A stretch of DNA of 64,000 nucleotides from Ignavibacteria bacterium (GCA_947459425.1 CANHDJ010000007.1:22193-86192); one strand, 5' to 3'. Positions 52,815 to 61,870 are shown, numbered from the stretch's first letter. Translations and numbers: made by a program. The notes: generated by a model not told the origin, from the sequence alone.

Positions 52815-54140
52815 ATGAAAGACGCACTGATTAAGCGCATTAGCGAACGCGATTACACCGTTGGTATCGTTGGTTTGGGTTATGTTGGCTTGCCACTGTT
52901 GGCGGCGTTTCATAAACAAGGCTTCCGCGTGGTGGGGATTGATATTGACACGGCAAAAGTCGAAGCATTTCGCACTGGCACAAGCTATATCAAACATTTT
53001 CCTGCCGCAGAAATGCAGGAATTAAGCGCTTCAGAGCGTGTTCGCGCCACAAACGATTTCGCTATCGTCCGCGATGTGGATGCCGTTATTCTTTGCGTTC
53101 CTACGCCGCTAACCAAGCACCGCGAGCCGGACATGAGCTATATCATCAGCACATCGAATGCGATTGCGGCGCACCTAAAAGCTGGTCAAATCATTATTCT
53201 GGAATCTACGACCTATCCCGGCACAACGGACGAACTCATTCGTCCCATCTGCGAGAAGGCTTCGGGACTCGCTTCCGGTAAGGACATCTTTTTTGCTTTC
53301 AGCCCTGAGCGCGAAGATCCGGGCAATCCCAATTACGGCACAGCAACGATACCAAAAGTGATTGGCGGCGACGGCGAAGATGCGTTGGATATTGCTGAAG
53401 CGCTCTACTCTGCGGCTATCGTCAAGACGGTGCGCGTCTCCAATCCCAAAACTGCCGAAGCGGTGAAACTTCTGGAAAATATTTTCCGCTCGGTCAATAT
53501 TGCGCTGGTGAACGAACTTAAATTGGTTTTCCATGCGATGGGAATTGATGTTCACGAAGTTATCGAAGCCGCAAAAACGAAGCCTTTTGGTTTTATGCCG
53601 TTTTATCCGGGTCCGGGCTTGGGCGGGCATTGTATTCCGATTGACCCGTTTTATCTGACGTGGAAAGCACGAGAGTTTGGCTTGCACACGCGCTTTATTG
53701 AGCTTGCGGGCGAGGTCAATACTGCCATGCCGCAATTTGTCTTGCGCCGCACGATTGAGGCGCTCAATCACAAGAAAAAGTGCATGAATGGCAGCCGCAT
53801 CCTCTGTGTGGGACTTGCCTACAAGCCGAATGTGGATGATATGCGTGAATCCCCAACCTTTGCCATTATGGATTTGCTGGGACATGAAAAAGCGCTTGTT
53901 GATTTTTACGACCCCTACATTCCCGTTATCCCGCCGACCCGCGAACACGCTGCTTACACGGGCAAAGCATCCGTAGAATGGCGTAAAGACGTTGTTTCCG
54001 CCTACGATGCGGCTATCATTGTAACTAATCATAAATCGGTCAATTACACCGAACTCTTGGAATGGTGCGACACGGTGATTGATACGCGCAATGCCTTGAA
54101 TGGTATGCCCGCCGCCCACGAACAGGTCTGGAAGGCGTAA
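52815..54140 (+). CDS. UDP-N-acetyl-hexosamine 6-dehydrogenase (WbpA/WecC family)
   Basis: 441 residues from the ATG at 52815; sequence upstream in frame has no family similarity. It oxidises the 6-hydroxyl of a UDP-HexNAc to the uronate with two NAD+. Seen: YTVGIVGLGYVGLPLLAAFH (NAD-binding), VDAVILCVPTPLTKHREPDM, ESTTYPGTTDE, FAFSPEREDPGN, KLLENIFRSVNIALVNELKL, and the catalytic-Cys motif GPGLGGHCIPIDPFYLTWKA (Cys ~273), then the C-terminal LCVGLAYKPNVDDMRESP domain. Whether it acts on UDP-GlcNAc (WbpA) or UDP-ManNAc (WecC) cannot be told; the REPDMSYI and IPIDPFYLTWKA wording fits WbpA/TviB-type enzymes. wecB lies at 4899. It is single on this strand. Confidence 0.93.
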   Translation: MKDALIKRISERDYTVGIVGLGYVGLPLLAAFHKQGFRVVGIDIDTAKVEAFRTGTSYIKHFPAAEMQELSASERVRATNDFAIVRDVDAVILCVPTPLTKHREPDMSYIISTSNAIAAHLKAGQIIILESTTYPGTTDELIRPICEKASGLASGKDIFFAFSPEREDPGNPNYGTATIPKVIGGDGEDALDIAEALYSAAIVKTVRVSNPKTAEAVKLLENIFRSVNIALVNELKLVFHAMGIDVHEVIEAAKTKPFGFMPFYPGPGLGGHCIPIDPFYLTWKAREFGLHTRFIELAGEVNTAMPQFVLRRTIEALNHKKKCMNGSRILCVGLAYKPNVDDMRESPTFAIMDLLGHEKALVDFYDPYIPVIPPTREHAAYTGKASVEWRKDVVSAYDAAIIVTNHKSVNYTELLEWCDTVIDTRNALNGMPAAHEQVWKA

Positions 54141-54223
54141 AAGCGGGTGCGCATAATGAAAATGACAACGCTCGACGCAAGGTTAGATGCCATCAATTGT
54201 TGTTTGAGTATCTTGGGACAGCC

Positions 54224-55474
54224 ATGAAAATAACCGTTCATACTCCTCTCGAATGGCTATTGCGCAGCGCTTGTGTCTGTTTTGTGCTGCAAGCCTTTAC
54301 TGGTGCGCTTTTGACGCTATACTACGAGCCGTCCTTACGTCAAGCCATGACCGAAAGCGGAAAGCCTCTGGTGATGCTGGAAGTAACGCAATCCTTTCGC
54401 TATAAACCCACAAAAACCCTCTACAACGCTCACGAAATTTTGTTCGCCGAATACGACACTGCCATAAAAGCGCCATTCTATGAGCCCGACACGCTTCGTT
54501 TCCTTTCTCGCCTTCTCGCGCAACCCCAAAGCAATGCGCCGCATCTCCCCAATACCGCGTATTACAGCATAGAACAAGGAATTATGCGGTCTGCGGACTT
54601 TGGCGGACTTGTGCGCGGCATTCATGCGGCGGCAGCGAATGTGCTGATTGTTGTACTGGTGTGCTGGCTTAGCGGGGCGCTTTTGAGCGGATATTATGCC
54701 CAAATACCGCTCTTTCACTGGGCTATGGGCATTACCATTTGCGCCATAAGCATTGGGACAAGCATTTTGGGCTATATTCTCCCCATGAATCTTCGGAGTT
54801 TTGCTGCACTAAGTATTGTCCTTTCAACCCTTGATTCTATGCCGCTTCTGGGCAAGTCTTTGGCGGACGCTCTGCGGGGTGCTTCGGCAATAGCCGCACC
54901 AACGCTTATTCGGGTGTATGTGCTGCATATTCTTTTTCTTCCGGCGTTGCTGCTTGTGTGCTGGTACGCGCTCCGTGCCTACGCTCCAAAGCGTGAAGAG
55001 TGGGCGGAGTATTGTTTGCTGAGTATTGGGGTGATTTGGCTGTGTGTGGTGATGGCGTGTAGTCTGTCGCCCGCGCCAATAGGCGCATTGGGGCTTCCTC
55101 TGGATTCTTCGCAAGCACTCGCCACGCCGCCAAACGCACTGCCGGAATGGTATGCACTTGGCTTTGCGGCGTTGTTACGCATTATTCCGGCTTGGAGCCT
55201 CAGTATTGGCGGGATTCTGTGGTTCGGCATTGCGGTATCGTTGCCAATACTGGGGCGGTATTCGGGCGCTCTGGCACGGGCGACGTATTATCTCACAAGC
55301 GCCTCATTGCTGGGTTTGATGGGATTAACACTGTGGGAACTGCGTTTATTACCATTGCCAACAGTGACAATAGGAGATGAGTATGGGGAAATTCTTATTG
55401 TCGTTAGTGTTCTCACTTTCGCCCTTGGTGCGGCATTGGTGGCGTATTTGCGTCATCAGCGCACCTCTTTTTGA
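54224..55474 (+). CDS. cytochrome b-like membrane protein lacking the second His of each heme pair
   Basis: 416 residues from the ATG at 54224. Cytochrome b/b6 N- and C-terminal regions are recognisable: VLQAFTGALLTLYYEPS, SADFGGLVRGIHAAAANVLI (TM2), LGYILPMNL, TLIRVYVLHILFLPALLLVC (TM4), and NALPEWYALGFAALLRIIP with the Qo-site PEWY at 307-310. In normal cytochrome b, TM2 has His-x13-His and TM4 His-x14-His. Here the first His of each is present (H134, H235) but the partners are Trp148 and Leu250. A large insert (~50-110) extends the first periplasmic loop. No Rieske gene is nearby. Predicted to carry one b heme at most. It overlaps the next gene's 3' end by 19 bp. Confidence 0.82.
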   Translation: MKITVHTPLEWLLRSACVCFVLQAFTGALLTLYYEPSLRQAMTESGKPLVMLEVTQSFRYKPTKTLYNAHEILFAEYDTAIKAPFYEPDTLRFLSRLLAQPQSNAPHLPNTAYYSIEQGIMRSADFGGLVRGIHAAAANVLIVVLVCWLSGALLSGYYAQIPLFHWAMGITICAISIGTSILGYILPMNLRSFAALSIVLSTLDSMPLLGKSLADALRGASAIAAPTLIRVYVLHILFLPALLLVCWYALRAYAPKREEWAEYCLLSIGVIWLCVVMACSLSPAPIGALGLPLDSSQALATPPNALPEWYALGFAALLRIIPAWSLSIGGILWFGIAVSLPILGRYSGALARATYYLTSASLLGLMGLTLWELRLLPLPTVTIGDEYGEILIVVSVLTFALGAALVAYLRHQRTSF

Positions 55475-55887
55475 ATATCCAATACTTGCACCGTCAAACG
55501 GCTTAAACACACGGGTTTTCCGTCTTCGGTTGATACAATAATTTCCCAAACTTGCGTTGTTTTGCCAAGATGCTTCGGTGTGGCGCGTCCAATCACGAAG
55601 CCCGTGCGCACCGAGCGGATGTGATTGGCATTGATTTCCAAGCCCACACACGCCTTTTCTTGGGGGTTGACACACAGATATGCGCCGAAGCTGCCGAGCG
55701 TTTCTGCAAGCACGACCGATGCGCCGCCGTGCAGCAAGCCCATAGGCTGATGCGTCCGCTTGTCCACAGGCATTCGTGCTTCGAGGTAATCCTCGCCAAT
55801 GGCAGTGATGGTGATGCCCAAATGTTCGACCATGGTATTGCGCGACATTTGGTTAATTTCTTCGATTGTTGGTTTGAAGAACCACAT
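55456..55887 (-). CDS. hotdog-fold acyl-CoA thioesterase (MenI/PaaI-like)
   Basis: 143 residues. A single hotdog domain: MVEHLGITITAIGEDYLEAR, VDKRTHQPMGLLHGGASVVL (the HGG motif) then AETLGSFGAYLC, and a catalytic-Glu region (AETLGS), ACVGLEINANHIRSVRTGFV then IGRATPKHLGKTTQVWEI. The H-x-GLLHGGA...AE pattern matches 1,4-dihydroxy-2-naphthoyl-CoA hydrolase/YdiI-type enzymes. In vivo substrate unknown; no men genes are nearby. The last 19 bases overlap the end of the cytochrome b-like gene on the other strand. Confidence 0.9.
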   Translation of the reverse strand: MWFFKPTIEEINQMSRNTMVEHLGITITAIGEDYLEARMPVDKRTHQPMGLLHGGASVVLAETLGSFGAYLCVNPQEKACVGLEINANHIRSVRTGFVIGRATPKHLGKTTQVWEIIVSTEDGKPVCLSRLTVQVLDIQKEVR

Positions 55888-56004
55888 AGATTATTGGGGG
55901 TTGGGGGCGAATGCCGTGACAATGTAATGGAAAGACAAAGATGAAATTTCATAACCTCTATGGGCTATTTACTCTTTAAGAAAGCATCGGCAAAGCCTTG
56001 TATT

Positions 56005-56760
56005 TCAAAGTTTTACCAAATCATCTTTCGAGTAATTCCAAAGAGCATCGGTATTTTCTAATCGCCCAGTGCGCACAAGCTCTGATGCCTGTTCCAGCAT
56101 AGCAAGACGTATTGCAAAACTCTGCTTCATCGTCTCCGAGCGCAGGAGTTCGATTTCGTGCTGTTCTGCCGCATACCTATTCCACTGCTGGCTGAGAAGT
56201 CGAGATTTCCACGATGCTTTGGGCGTTTCGGGAAATTCATCATCATACTTCCGCAAAGGCGCGAGCGCGAGTGCTTGGGCAAAGGTTTTTTGAGGGGTTT
56301 CCCGAAACCGCGACACCGCAATATCGCCTTCGTACAGCCCCCGATGTCCGTAGCGAAAACAAAAAAAGTGCCATGCCGACCGAAAAACAATATTCTGCGG
56401 AACTCTTCCTTCGCGCAAATCCGTCTCTATCTCTGGATATGCTACTGCAATGCCGCGTAGCGGCTGCAAGGCGCGTTCCAAGGTGATTGGCAAATCCTCA
56501 CGAGAATACTGCTCCCATACACCCCAGCTTTTTAAGCGTTTTTCGGCTGCTATGCTGGCGATTTGTCGTGTTTCCAAGACTTTCGCAAAACTTCCATAGA
56601 GCGCAAGCAGCATTTGTGCGGCTTCAGGGAGTGTTTCCGGCAGAGACATGGGAACAACATTTGCCGTGAGTTCCGCCGATTCGCAGAGTGAGCGTGTGAA
56701 CGCTGACGCTTCGGCAGGAAGAAAATCGGGAAGTGCTGAGAGAATGGATAGTACAGACAT
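56005..56760 (-). CDS. unknown protein resembling an internal segment of PEP-utilising enzymes
   Basis: 251 residues, no signal peptide. Residues ~140-165 read FRYGHRGLYEGDIAVSRFRE, which recalls the conserved YGHRG...E.D....R..E segment in the linker of PEP synthase-like and rifampicin phosphotransferase-like proteins; the end NYSKDDLVKL and the earlier YSREDLPITLERAL are also of the type seen there. The ATP-grasp domain and the swivelling phospho-His domain are missing, so it cannot be such an enzyme alone. Either a free-standing member of an unnamed family or a surviving piece. It follows xdhB by 41 bp and may be co-transcribed. Moderate support at best. Confidence 0.5.
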   Translation of the reverse strand: MSVLSILSALPDFLPAEASAFTRSLCESAELTANVVPMSLPETLPEAAQMLLALYGSFAKVLETRQIASIAAEKRLKSWGVWEQYSREDLPITLERALQPLRGIAVAYPEIETDLREGRVPQNIVFRSAWHFFCFRYGHRGLYEGDIAVSRFRETPQKTFAQALALAPLRKYDDEFPETPKASWKSRLLSQQWNRYAAEQHEIELLRSETMKQSFAIRLAMLEQASELVRTGRLENTDALWNYSKDDLVKL

Positions 56761-56801
56761 TTGAAATGTGATGAAGAATCAAAAATTTCAGGCGAGAACA
56801 T

Positions 56802-59090
56802 TTAAGTATTTACGGGCGCAGCAGCATACAACTCCATCAGCACACGCTCTGGCGACATCGGCGCTTTCAACAGCAAGCGTTTGTCAGGTCGGAATGCCTT
56901 CAGTGCATTCATAAGTGCGAAATATGCGCCAATGCCGTACATAAAGGGCGGCTCTCCGACGGCTTTTGAGTTCATAATGCCCATCGGGTTTTCGGAATTT
57001 TCCAGAAAGCGCACATCTATCCGCTTCGGCGCGGCATAAATATCGGGAATTTTGTAAGTGGAAAGCGCATCAGTAAGCAATCGCCCATTTTCGCCATAAA
57101 TAACTTCCTCCATCGTCATCCAGCCTATACCCTGCATAATGCCGCCTTCCGCCTGCCCTAAATCAACAGTGTGGTTAAAACTCTGCCCGAAATCATGTAC
57201 CGCTTGAACGCTCTCCACCTCATAGACACCGCGCAAACAGTCCACCGTCACCTCAAATATCGCCGTTCCATAGACGTGATACGCAAATGGACGACCTTTC
57301 ATCGTGGTTTTGTCAAAGTGGATAAGCGGCGTGGCGTATTGCGCCTGCTCTGAGAGTTTGACGCGCTGAAAAAACGCTGTCTGTACAAGTATATTCCACG
57401 TAAGACTTGTTTCCACGCCGTTATGCCAGACTTTTTCTTGGTGAAATGTCAGTGTATCATCTGCGGTGCCGCGAAGTTCAGTACGGGCAAGCGCCAAAAG
57501 CCGCTCACGGAGCGCCACGCAAGCAATTTCGGTAGCTTTGCCGTTCAAATCCGCTCCGGCGCTGGCGGCGGTGGGCGAGGTGTTCGCCGCACGGCTTGTG
57601 TTGGTGGTTTGAACCTTGATGCGCTCTTCCGGCAATCCAAATATCATCATGGCAGTCTGGGCAATTTTCGTATTCACCCCTTGCCCCATCTCCACCGCGC
57701 CCGTGCTGACGCTGACGCTACCGTCCGAGTAAATGTGTACAAGCGCACTGGCTTGGTTCATCATCGTATTGGTGAAAGAAATACCGAAGCAAATCGGCAT
57801 AACGGCAATACCTTTTTTGTACAATATATTCTGAGCGTTAAAGTCTGTAACTCGTTTCTGTGCTGCTTTAAGGGCGAATGTTTGTGCTGTTTCGTCCCAC
57901 GTCCGCTCTGCTTGACAGCGCTCGGTCACTTGCCCGTAAGGAAACGTATCGCCGTCGCGGAGGAGATTTGCCCGTTGAATCACGCTTGCTTCCACGCTCA
58001 TCGCCTCGGCAGCCCGATAGATGGCGGCTTCGATAAGAAACATTCCTTGTGGACCGCCAAATCCGCGAAATGCCGTGTTCGGTGGGACATTCGTGCGGCA
58101 AGAAATACCTGTTGCGCGGACGTTGGGGATAAAATAGCTGTTGGTACAATGAAAAAGCGTCCTATCCAACACCGCCGGAGAAAGGTCGGCAGCAGCGCCC
58201 GCATCCTGATAAAAGGTTGCCTCAAGTGCCAGAATCTTACCCGTTTTGGTCAAGCCGATTTTGAAATCCGACGAGTAGGGGTGCCGCTTCCCGGTCATGC
58301 GCATATCCTCTTGGCGTGGCAAGGTGAGTTTGACGGCGCGGTTTAATTTCAGCGCTGCCATTGCTGCCATAATTGCCCACGGCGTGGCTTGGTCTTCCTT
58401 GCCGCCAAAACCGCCGCCAAGCCTGAGTACATCTACCTCAATTAGGTGCATCGGCAAGCCCAGCACCTTTGCGGCTGCCCGCTGAACCGCCGTCGGACCT
58501 TGCGTGGACGACACAATTCGCACACCGCCTCCTTCGGTCGGAACGGCAAAAGCGCCTTGCGTTTCGAGGTACAAATGCTCCTGTCCGCCTGATTCTGCCT
58601 TGTCTTCAATCACAATATCGCACTCAGACCAGACCGCATCAACATTTCCCGTCTCGACTGTCCGAGCGGGCATAATCAACTGTCCTTGTGCGGCGGCTTC
58701 GCGTGGGTCGGTAATAACGGACAGCGCCTCAATATCGCATTCAATCGCAAGCGCTGCTTCCCGCGCTAATGCTGCTGTTTCCGCCACAACAACCGCAATC
58801 GGCTGCCCCCAAAAATGTACGTCACCGTCTGCCAACAGGGGTTCGTCGGGGATGATGCCGCCAATTTGATTTTCACCACGAATATCGCTGGCGGTCAGCA
58901 CGGCATGAACGCCTTTGTGTGCAAGTGCCGGAGCGGTGTTCAGGTTTTTGATATGCCCATGCCCGACTTTTGCATAAAAGACTGCCGCATGGAGCGTACC
59001 TTCGGGAATACTCATATCGTCAAGAAACTGCGAAAGACCGCTTACATGGCGGGCTGCGTCGAAATGTTTGTTGTTTGTGGAATTTTGCAT
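56802..59090 (-). CDS. xdhB: xanthine dehydrogenase, molybdenum-binding subunit XdhB
   Basis: 762 residues, normal for the separate Mo subunit. It binds the molybdopterin cofactor and hydroxylates hypoxanthine and xanthine to urate. Seen: SGLSQFLDDMSIPEGTLHAA (domain start), GVHAVLTASDI, GQEHLYLETQGAFAVP, EVDVLRLGGGFGGKEDQATP (Mo-cofactor loop), NTAFRGFGGPQGMFLIEA, GAVEMGQGVNTKIAQTAMMI and the catalytic-Glu region MNSKAVGEPPFMYGIGAY (~712). It follows the rpn gene by 21 bp. The small subunit, the accessory protein XdhC and a HicAB pair lie upstream on the same strand. The Arg in NTAFRGFG and the ETQGA wording fit xanthine rather than CO or nicotinate dehydrogenases. Confidence 0.95.
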   Translation of the reverse strand: MQNSTNNKHFDAARHVSGLSQFLDDMSIPEGTLHAAVFYAKVGHGHIKNLNTAPALAHKGVHAVLTASDIRGENQIGGIIPDEPLLADGDVHFWGQPIAVVVAETAALAREAALAIECDIEALSVITDPREAAAQGQLIMPARTVETGNVDAVWSECDIVIEDKAESGGQEHLYLETQGAFAVPTEGGGVRIVSSTQGPTAVQRAAAKVLGLPMHLIEVDVLRLGGGFGGKEDQATPWAIMAAMAALKLNRAVKLTLPRQEDMRMTGKRHPYSSDFKIGLTKTGKILALEATFYQDAGAAADLSPAVLDRTLFHCTNSYFIPNVRATGISCRTNVPPNTAFRGFGGPQGMFLIEAAIYRAAEAMSVEASVIQRANLLRDGDTFPYGQVTERCQAERTWDETAQTFALKAAQKRVTDFNAQNILYKKGIAVMPICFGISFTNTMMNQASALVHIYSDGSVSVSTGAVEMGQGVNTKIAQTAMMIFGLPEERIKVQTTNTSRAANTSPTAASAGADLNGKATEIACVALRERLLALARTELRGTADDTLTFHQEKVWHNGVETSLTWNILVQTAFFQRVKLSEQAQYATPLIHFDKTTMKGRPFAYHVYGTAIFEVTVDCLRGVYEVESVQAVHDFGQSFNHTVDLGQAEGGIMQGIGWMTMEEVIYGENGRLLTDALSTYKIPDIYAAPKRIDVRFLENSENPMGIMNSKAVGEPPFMYGIGAYFALMNALKAFRPDKRLLLKAPMSPERVLMELYAAAPVNT

Positions 59091-59111
59091 ATTGTCTGAA
59101 AGACATAGTTG

Positions 59112-60032
59112 TTACAAACCCTGTATTTGTGCGGCATTTAAGCCCGTTGCCTTGGCAATATCTTCAGGGGCAATGCCAAGAGCCTTGAGATTGCGGGCAA
59201 TCGTGAGGCGCTCTGCTTGCTCACGTGCGAGGCTTGCTTCGCGCTCTTCTGCACGTCCAAGTTCTTTCCCGATTTCTTTCCCACGTTCTTCACCCTTTTT
59301 TTGTGCTTCCTGCACGGCAAAATCAAACGTGTTCTGGTTGTCTCGATAATACTTCAGCGAAGCCTCGTAACTATTGTACTCCGCTCGTGTAAATTGCGCT
59401 ATCTCCGCTATGCGGAATGCTTCTTCAAAAATCTGCTCCTGCAATGAGGGCGGAATATCCGCCAACTGACTAACATGGCGGAAGAAATACAGCCATTTAT
59501 CGGTGTGTGTCTCAAGCTCGGCTTCGGTTTTGGTGAATTTGGGCATTTCTAAATAGATCATCGTCAGTTTGTCGTAGAATACTTGATTGTGCTGGTCTTT
59601 AAGCTGTACAACGTGCTTGTATTCTTGGTTCCCACGATTTTCTTCAAAAATAAAATCCAAAATTCCGATACAATAGACCGCCGCTAACTCGAAATCCCAT
59701 ACATCGCCGCGCTCCGCCTGCTCCCTGATTGGGAACGTCGCGTAAAAAACGCTTCTGTCCTTGAAGAAATTTTGTTTTGCTTTCTGAAGTTCGACGATAA
59801 ATCGCTCTCCATTTTCGCCGATGCAGGAAATATCGAAGACGGCGCGTCGGTCAATCTGGGTATCGCCGGAGCCTTCGTTTTTAGTGTATTCAAGATTGCG
59901 AATACGATGTTTTTCAGGTAGAAGCGCGTTGAGAAAGTCAATCAACAAGTTTTTATGCGCTTCCTCGCCGAAGAGCTTCTTGAACCCGAAATCGGTGAAC
60001 GGGTTGACGTAGCGTTGTTTTTGGTAGTGCAT
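59112..60032 (-). CDS. Rpn-family (PD-(D/E)XK) recombination-promoting nuclease
   Basis: 306 residues. The N-terminus YVNPFTDFGFKKLFGEEAHK then NLLIDFLNALL is the hallmark of the Rpn / PDDEXK_2 family. The nuclease core has RRAVFDISCIGENGERFIVE followed by LQKAKQNFF (Asp67, Glu81-x-Gln83). The C-terminus is a charged helical tail (EAQKKGEERGKEIGKELGRA) ending with a small helix-turn (LKALGIAPEDIAKATGLN), as usual. Rpn proteins are DNases, many copies per genome, linked to horizontal transfer and in some strains phage defence. It starts 2 nt after the xdhA stop and ends 21 bp before xdhB, dividing the two XDH subunits. Confidence 0.93.
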   Translation of the reverse strand: MHYQKQRYVNPFTDFGFKKLFGEEAHKNLLIDFLNALLPEKHRIRNLEYTKNEGSGDTQIDRRAVFDISCIGENGERFIVELQKAKQNFFKDRSVFYATFPIREQAERGDVWDFELAAVYCIGILDFIFEENRGNQEYKHVVQLKDQHNQVFYDKLTMIYLEMPKFTKTEAELETHTDKWLYFFRHVSQLADIPPSLQEQIFEEAFRIAEIAQFTRAEYNSYEASLKYYRDNQNTFDFAVQEAQKKGEERGKEIGKELGRAEEREASLAREQAERLTIARNLKALGIAPEDIAKATGLNAAQIQGL

Positions 60033-60034
60033 AG

Positions 60035-61528
60035 TTACTCCATCGCTAGTAATTCTCGTGCATCCACGCGCTCCGGAAACAAGTCCAGCGCATGAGCAAA
60101 AAAGAGTTGTCGGAGCAAAAGCCGCTTGTAATCTGCCGTTCCACGTGCATCCGAAATAGGCGATGTTTCCGAAACGGCTATGGAAGCGGCTTCGCGGAAA
60201 GTTTCGGTGGAAAGGTGCTTCCCAACAAGATACTGCGCCGTTTTGCTGAGATACAGCGGGATTGCCGCCACACCGCCCGCAGAGGCGTGTGCTTCGGTGA
60301 TAATCTCACCCGCCAAACGCAGTTGCAAAGCGGTGTTCACGCTGGCAATATCCAAATACGTTCGCCGCGAAACTTTTTCATAATTAAACACTGTACCCCT
60401 GTCCGACAGCTTAAAACGGAGCGTTTCGACGAGTTCATCCTTTGCGCGGTCAAGCGTTTTGTAGCCTTTGTAATAATTACGCAGTTCAATAGTTCGCTCC
60501 GTTCCATTCGCCGCCAAAAGCGTGAGTTCGGTGTTCAACGCCAGCAAAATCGCGGTCATGTCGCCAATCGGGGAAGCATTATTGATGTTCCCGCCAAGCG
60601 TGGCGCGGTTGCGAATGGGCGTGGAGGCAAACAGCGTAAGGAAATACTGCATTTGCGGAATATGCTTTTTGATAAGCGGCGAGGCAAGGAAGGCGGCAAC
60701 AGGGGTTCGGGCATCCATCACGCACCAGCCCTCTTCTTCGTGGACGGGCATTATTGGTACTTTGGGTGGACCAAGAAGCCGGACGCGAGATTTTAAGAGT
60801 GCTTCGGGCTTTTGAACGAATAAATCCGTTCCCCCGCCAATGGTGAAATCGTGTGTGTGCGCCAGTTCGTCCCCATCAAGAAGAACTTCTGTATTGATGC
60901 GGTTTTGAAGCGCCAGCAATCGTGTGGCAATTGTTGAAAAATACTCCGGCAACAGCCCCTTTGTGACCAGCGTTGGAATACGATTGTGCTGCGCCTCTAC
61001 GCCTGAAATTGCAGGAATAATGCGGTCTATGGCACGTTTGATAGAAGCATAGCCCGTGCAACGACAGACATTGCCGTCAATAGCTTGCGTCATGCCTTCC
61101 GCCGTGAGGTTTTGTGCGGTGAGCGAGTACCCCGTCATTGAAACAATAAAACCCGGCGTGCAGAAGCCGCATTGCGTCCCGCCTGTGTCCACCATTGCTT
61201 GCTGAACAAGGTTTAATGCGGGTTGTGTGGGATTCTCAGCGCTTTGCGCTGCCAATGTTACGCCTTCGACCGTCACGATGTGTTTGCCGTGCATTTCGCC
61301 AAGCGGAAGGAGGCAGGAATTGGCAGAAATGTAGCGCACGTGCGGCTTTCCGTCTAAGGTCTGGAGTTCACCGATAAGCACCGTACAGGCACCGCAATCT
61401 CCCTCGCGGCAACCTTCTTTTGTTCCCGTAAGATGGGCGGAGCGCCGCACGAAATCAAGGACGGTTGTGGCGGAATGCTCATTGGTTGTGACTTCGTGGT
61501 CATTGAGAATGAAATGAAGGGTGTTCAT
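60035..61528 (-). CDS. xdhA: xanthine dehydrogenase, iron-sulfur/FAD subunit XdhA
   Basis: 497 residues from the ATG at 61528; the longer frame overlaps hicB. N-terminal [2Fe-2S] ferredoxin domain with GCREGDCGAC (C40, C45, C48) and C72; a second [2Fe-2S] domain with QCGFCTPGFI and CRCTGYASI; then an FAD domain with FTIGGGTDLFVQKPEALL, RNRATLGGNINNASPIGDMT and a CO-dehydrogenase-flavoprotein-like C-terminal domain (VNTALQLRLAGEIITEAHAS). It passes electrons from the Mo subunit through two clusters to FAD and NAD+. Only 2 nt separate its start from the hicB stop, so these two genes are almost surely on one transcript. Confidence 0.96.
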   Translation of the reverse strand: MNTLHFILNDHEVTTNEHSATTVLDFVRRSAHLTGTKEGCREGDCGACTVLIGELQTLDGKPHVRYISANSCLLPLGEMHGKHIVTVEGVTLAAQSAENPTQPALNLVQQAMVDTGGTQCGFCTPGFIVSMTGYSLTAQNLTAEGMTQAIDGNVCRCTGYASIKRAIDRIIPAISGVEAQHNRIPTLVTKGLLPEYFSTIATRLLALQNRINTEVLLDGDELAHTHDFTIGGGTDLFVQKPEALLKSRVRLLGPPKVPIMPVHEEEGWCVMDARTPVAAFLASPLIKKHIPQMQYFLTLFASTPIRNRATLGGNINNASPIGDMTAILLALNTELTLLAANGTERTIELRNYYKGYKTLDRAKDELVETLRFKLSDRGTVFNYEKVSRRTYLDIASVNTALQLRLAGEIITEAHASAGGVAAIPLYLSKTAQYLVGKHLSTETFREAASIAVSETSPISDARGTADYKRLLLRQLFFAHALDLFPERVDARELLAME

Positions 61529-61530
61529 AG

Positions 61531-61854
61531 TTATACGGGGAAAGTTTGTGGTTCTGGGGCAATATTTACCTCCCATTGCAGAATATCGGGGTCAATAAAT
61601 GCGACCATATCCATTGGGCTATGAAACAACGGATTATCCTCGGTTGAAGCAAGAAGATGATGCGCTAACCCTCGTGGTGGCGGTATTTCTATGCTGTTTT
61701 CAGCAAGCCCTTCAAAATGAAACTCCAGAGCTTCTTTCATCATAGCAATCGTCTCTTCGATTGTCGAACCAGTCGTACCGCATCCCTCGACATCAGGGCT
61801 GTATGCTGCATAATTACTGGTGGCTTTTTCGATAATGATGGTGTAAGGAGTCAT
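61531..61854 (-). CDS. hicB: HicB-family antitoxin
   Basis: 107 residues. The N-terminal HicB fold is clear: MTPYTIIIEKATSNYAAYSP then DVEGCGTTGSTIEETIAMMK, EALEFHFEGLAENSIEIPPP. The C-terminal ~45 residues (AFIDPDILQWEVNIAPEPQ) are not an obvious ribbon-helix-helix or helix-turn-helix, so DNA binding may be absent or use a different fold. HicB neutralises HicA by blocking its active site. It starts 16 bp after hicA and stops 2 nt before xdhA. Confidence 0.9.
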   Translation of the reverse strand: MTPYTIIIEKATSNYAAYSPDVEGCGTTGSTIEETIAMMKEALEFHFEGLAENSIEIPPPRGLAHHLLASTEDNPLFHSPMDMVAFIDPDILQWEVNIAPEPQTFPV

Positions 61855-61870
61855 AATGGATGATTGATGG

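Noticed and set aside
53175..54119. A 314-codon minus-strand frame opposite the UDP-HexNAc dehydrogenase
   Set aside because: Antisense to catalytic-motif-bearing sequence and lacking any recognisable domain.
54224..55474. A frameshifted or truncated cytochrome b pseudogene
   Set aside because: The frame is continuous over 416 codons, all membrane spans and PEWY are kept, and the lost ligands all belong to one heme, which argues against decay.
57423..58346. A 307-codon plus-strand frame within xdhB
   Set aside because: Opposite-strand shadow of the molybdenum subunit, Arg/Cys/His-rich.
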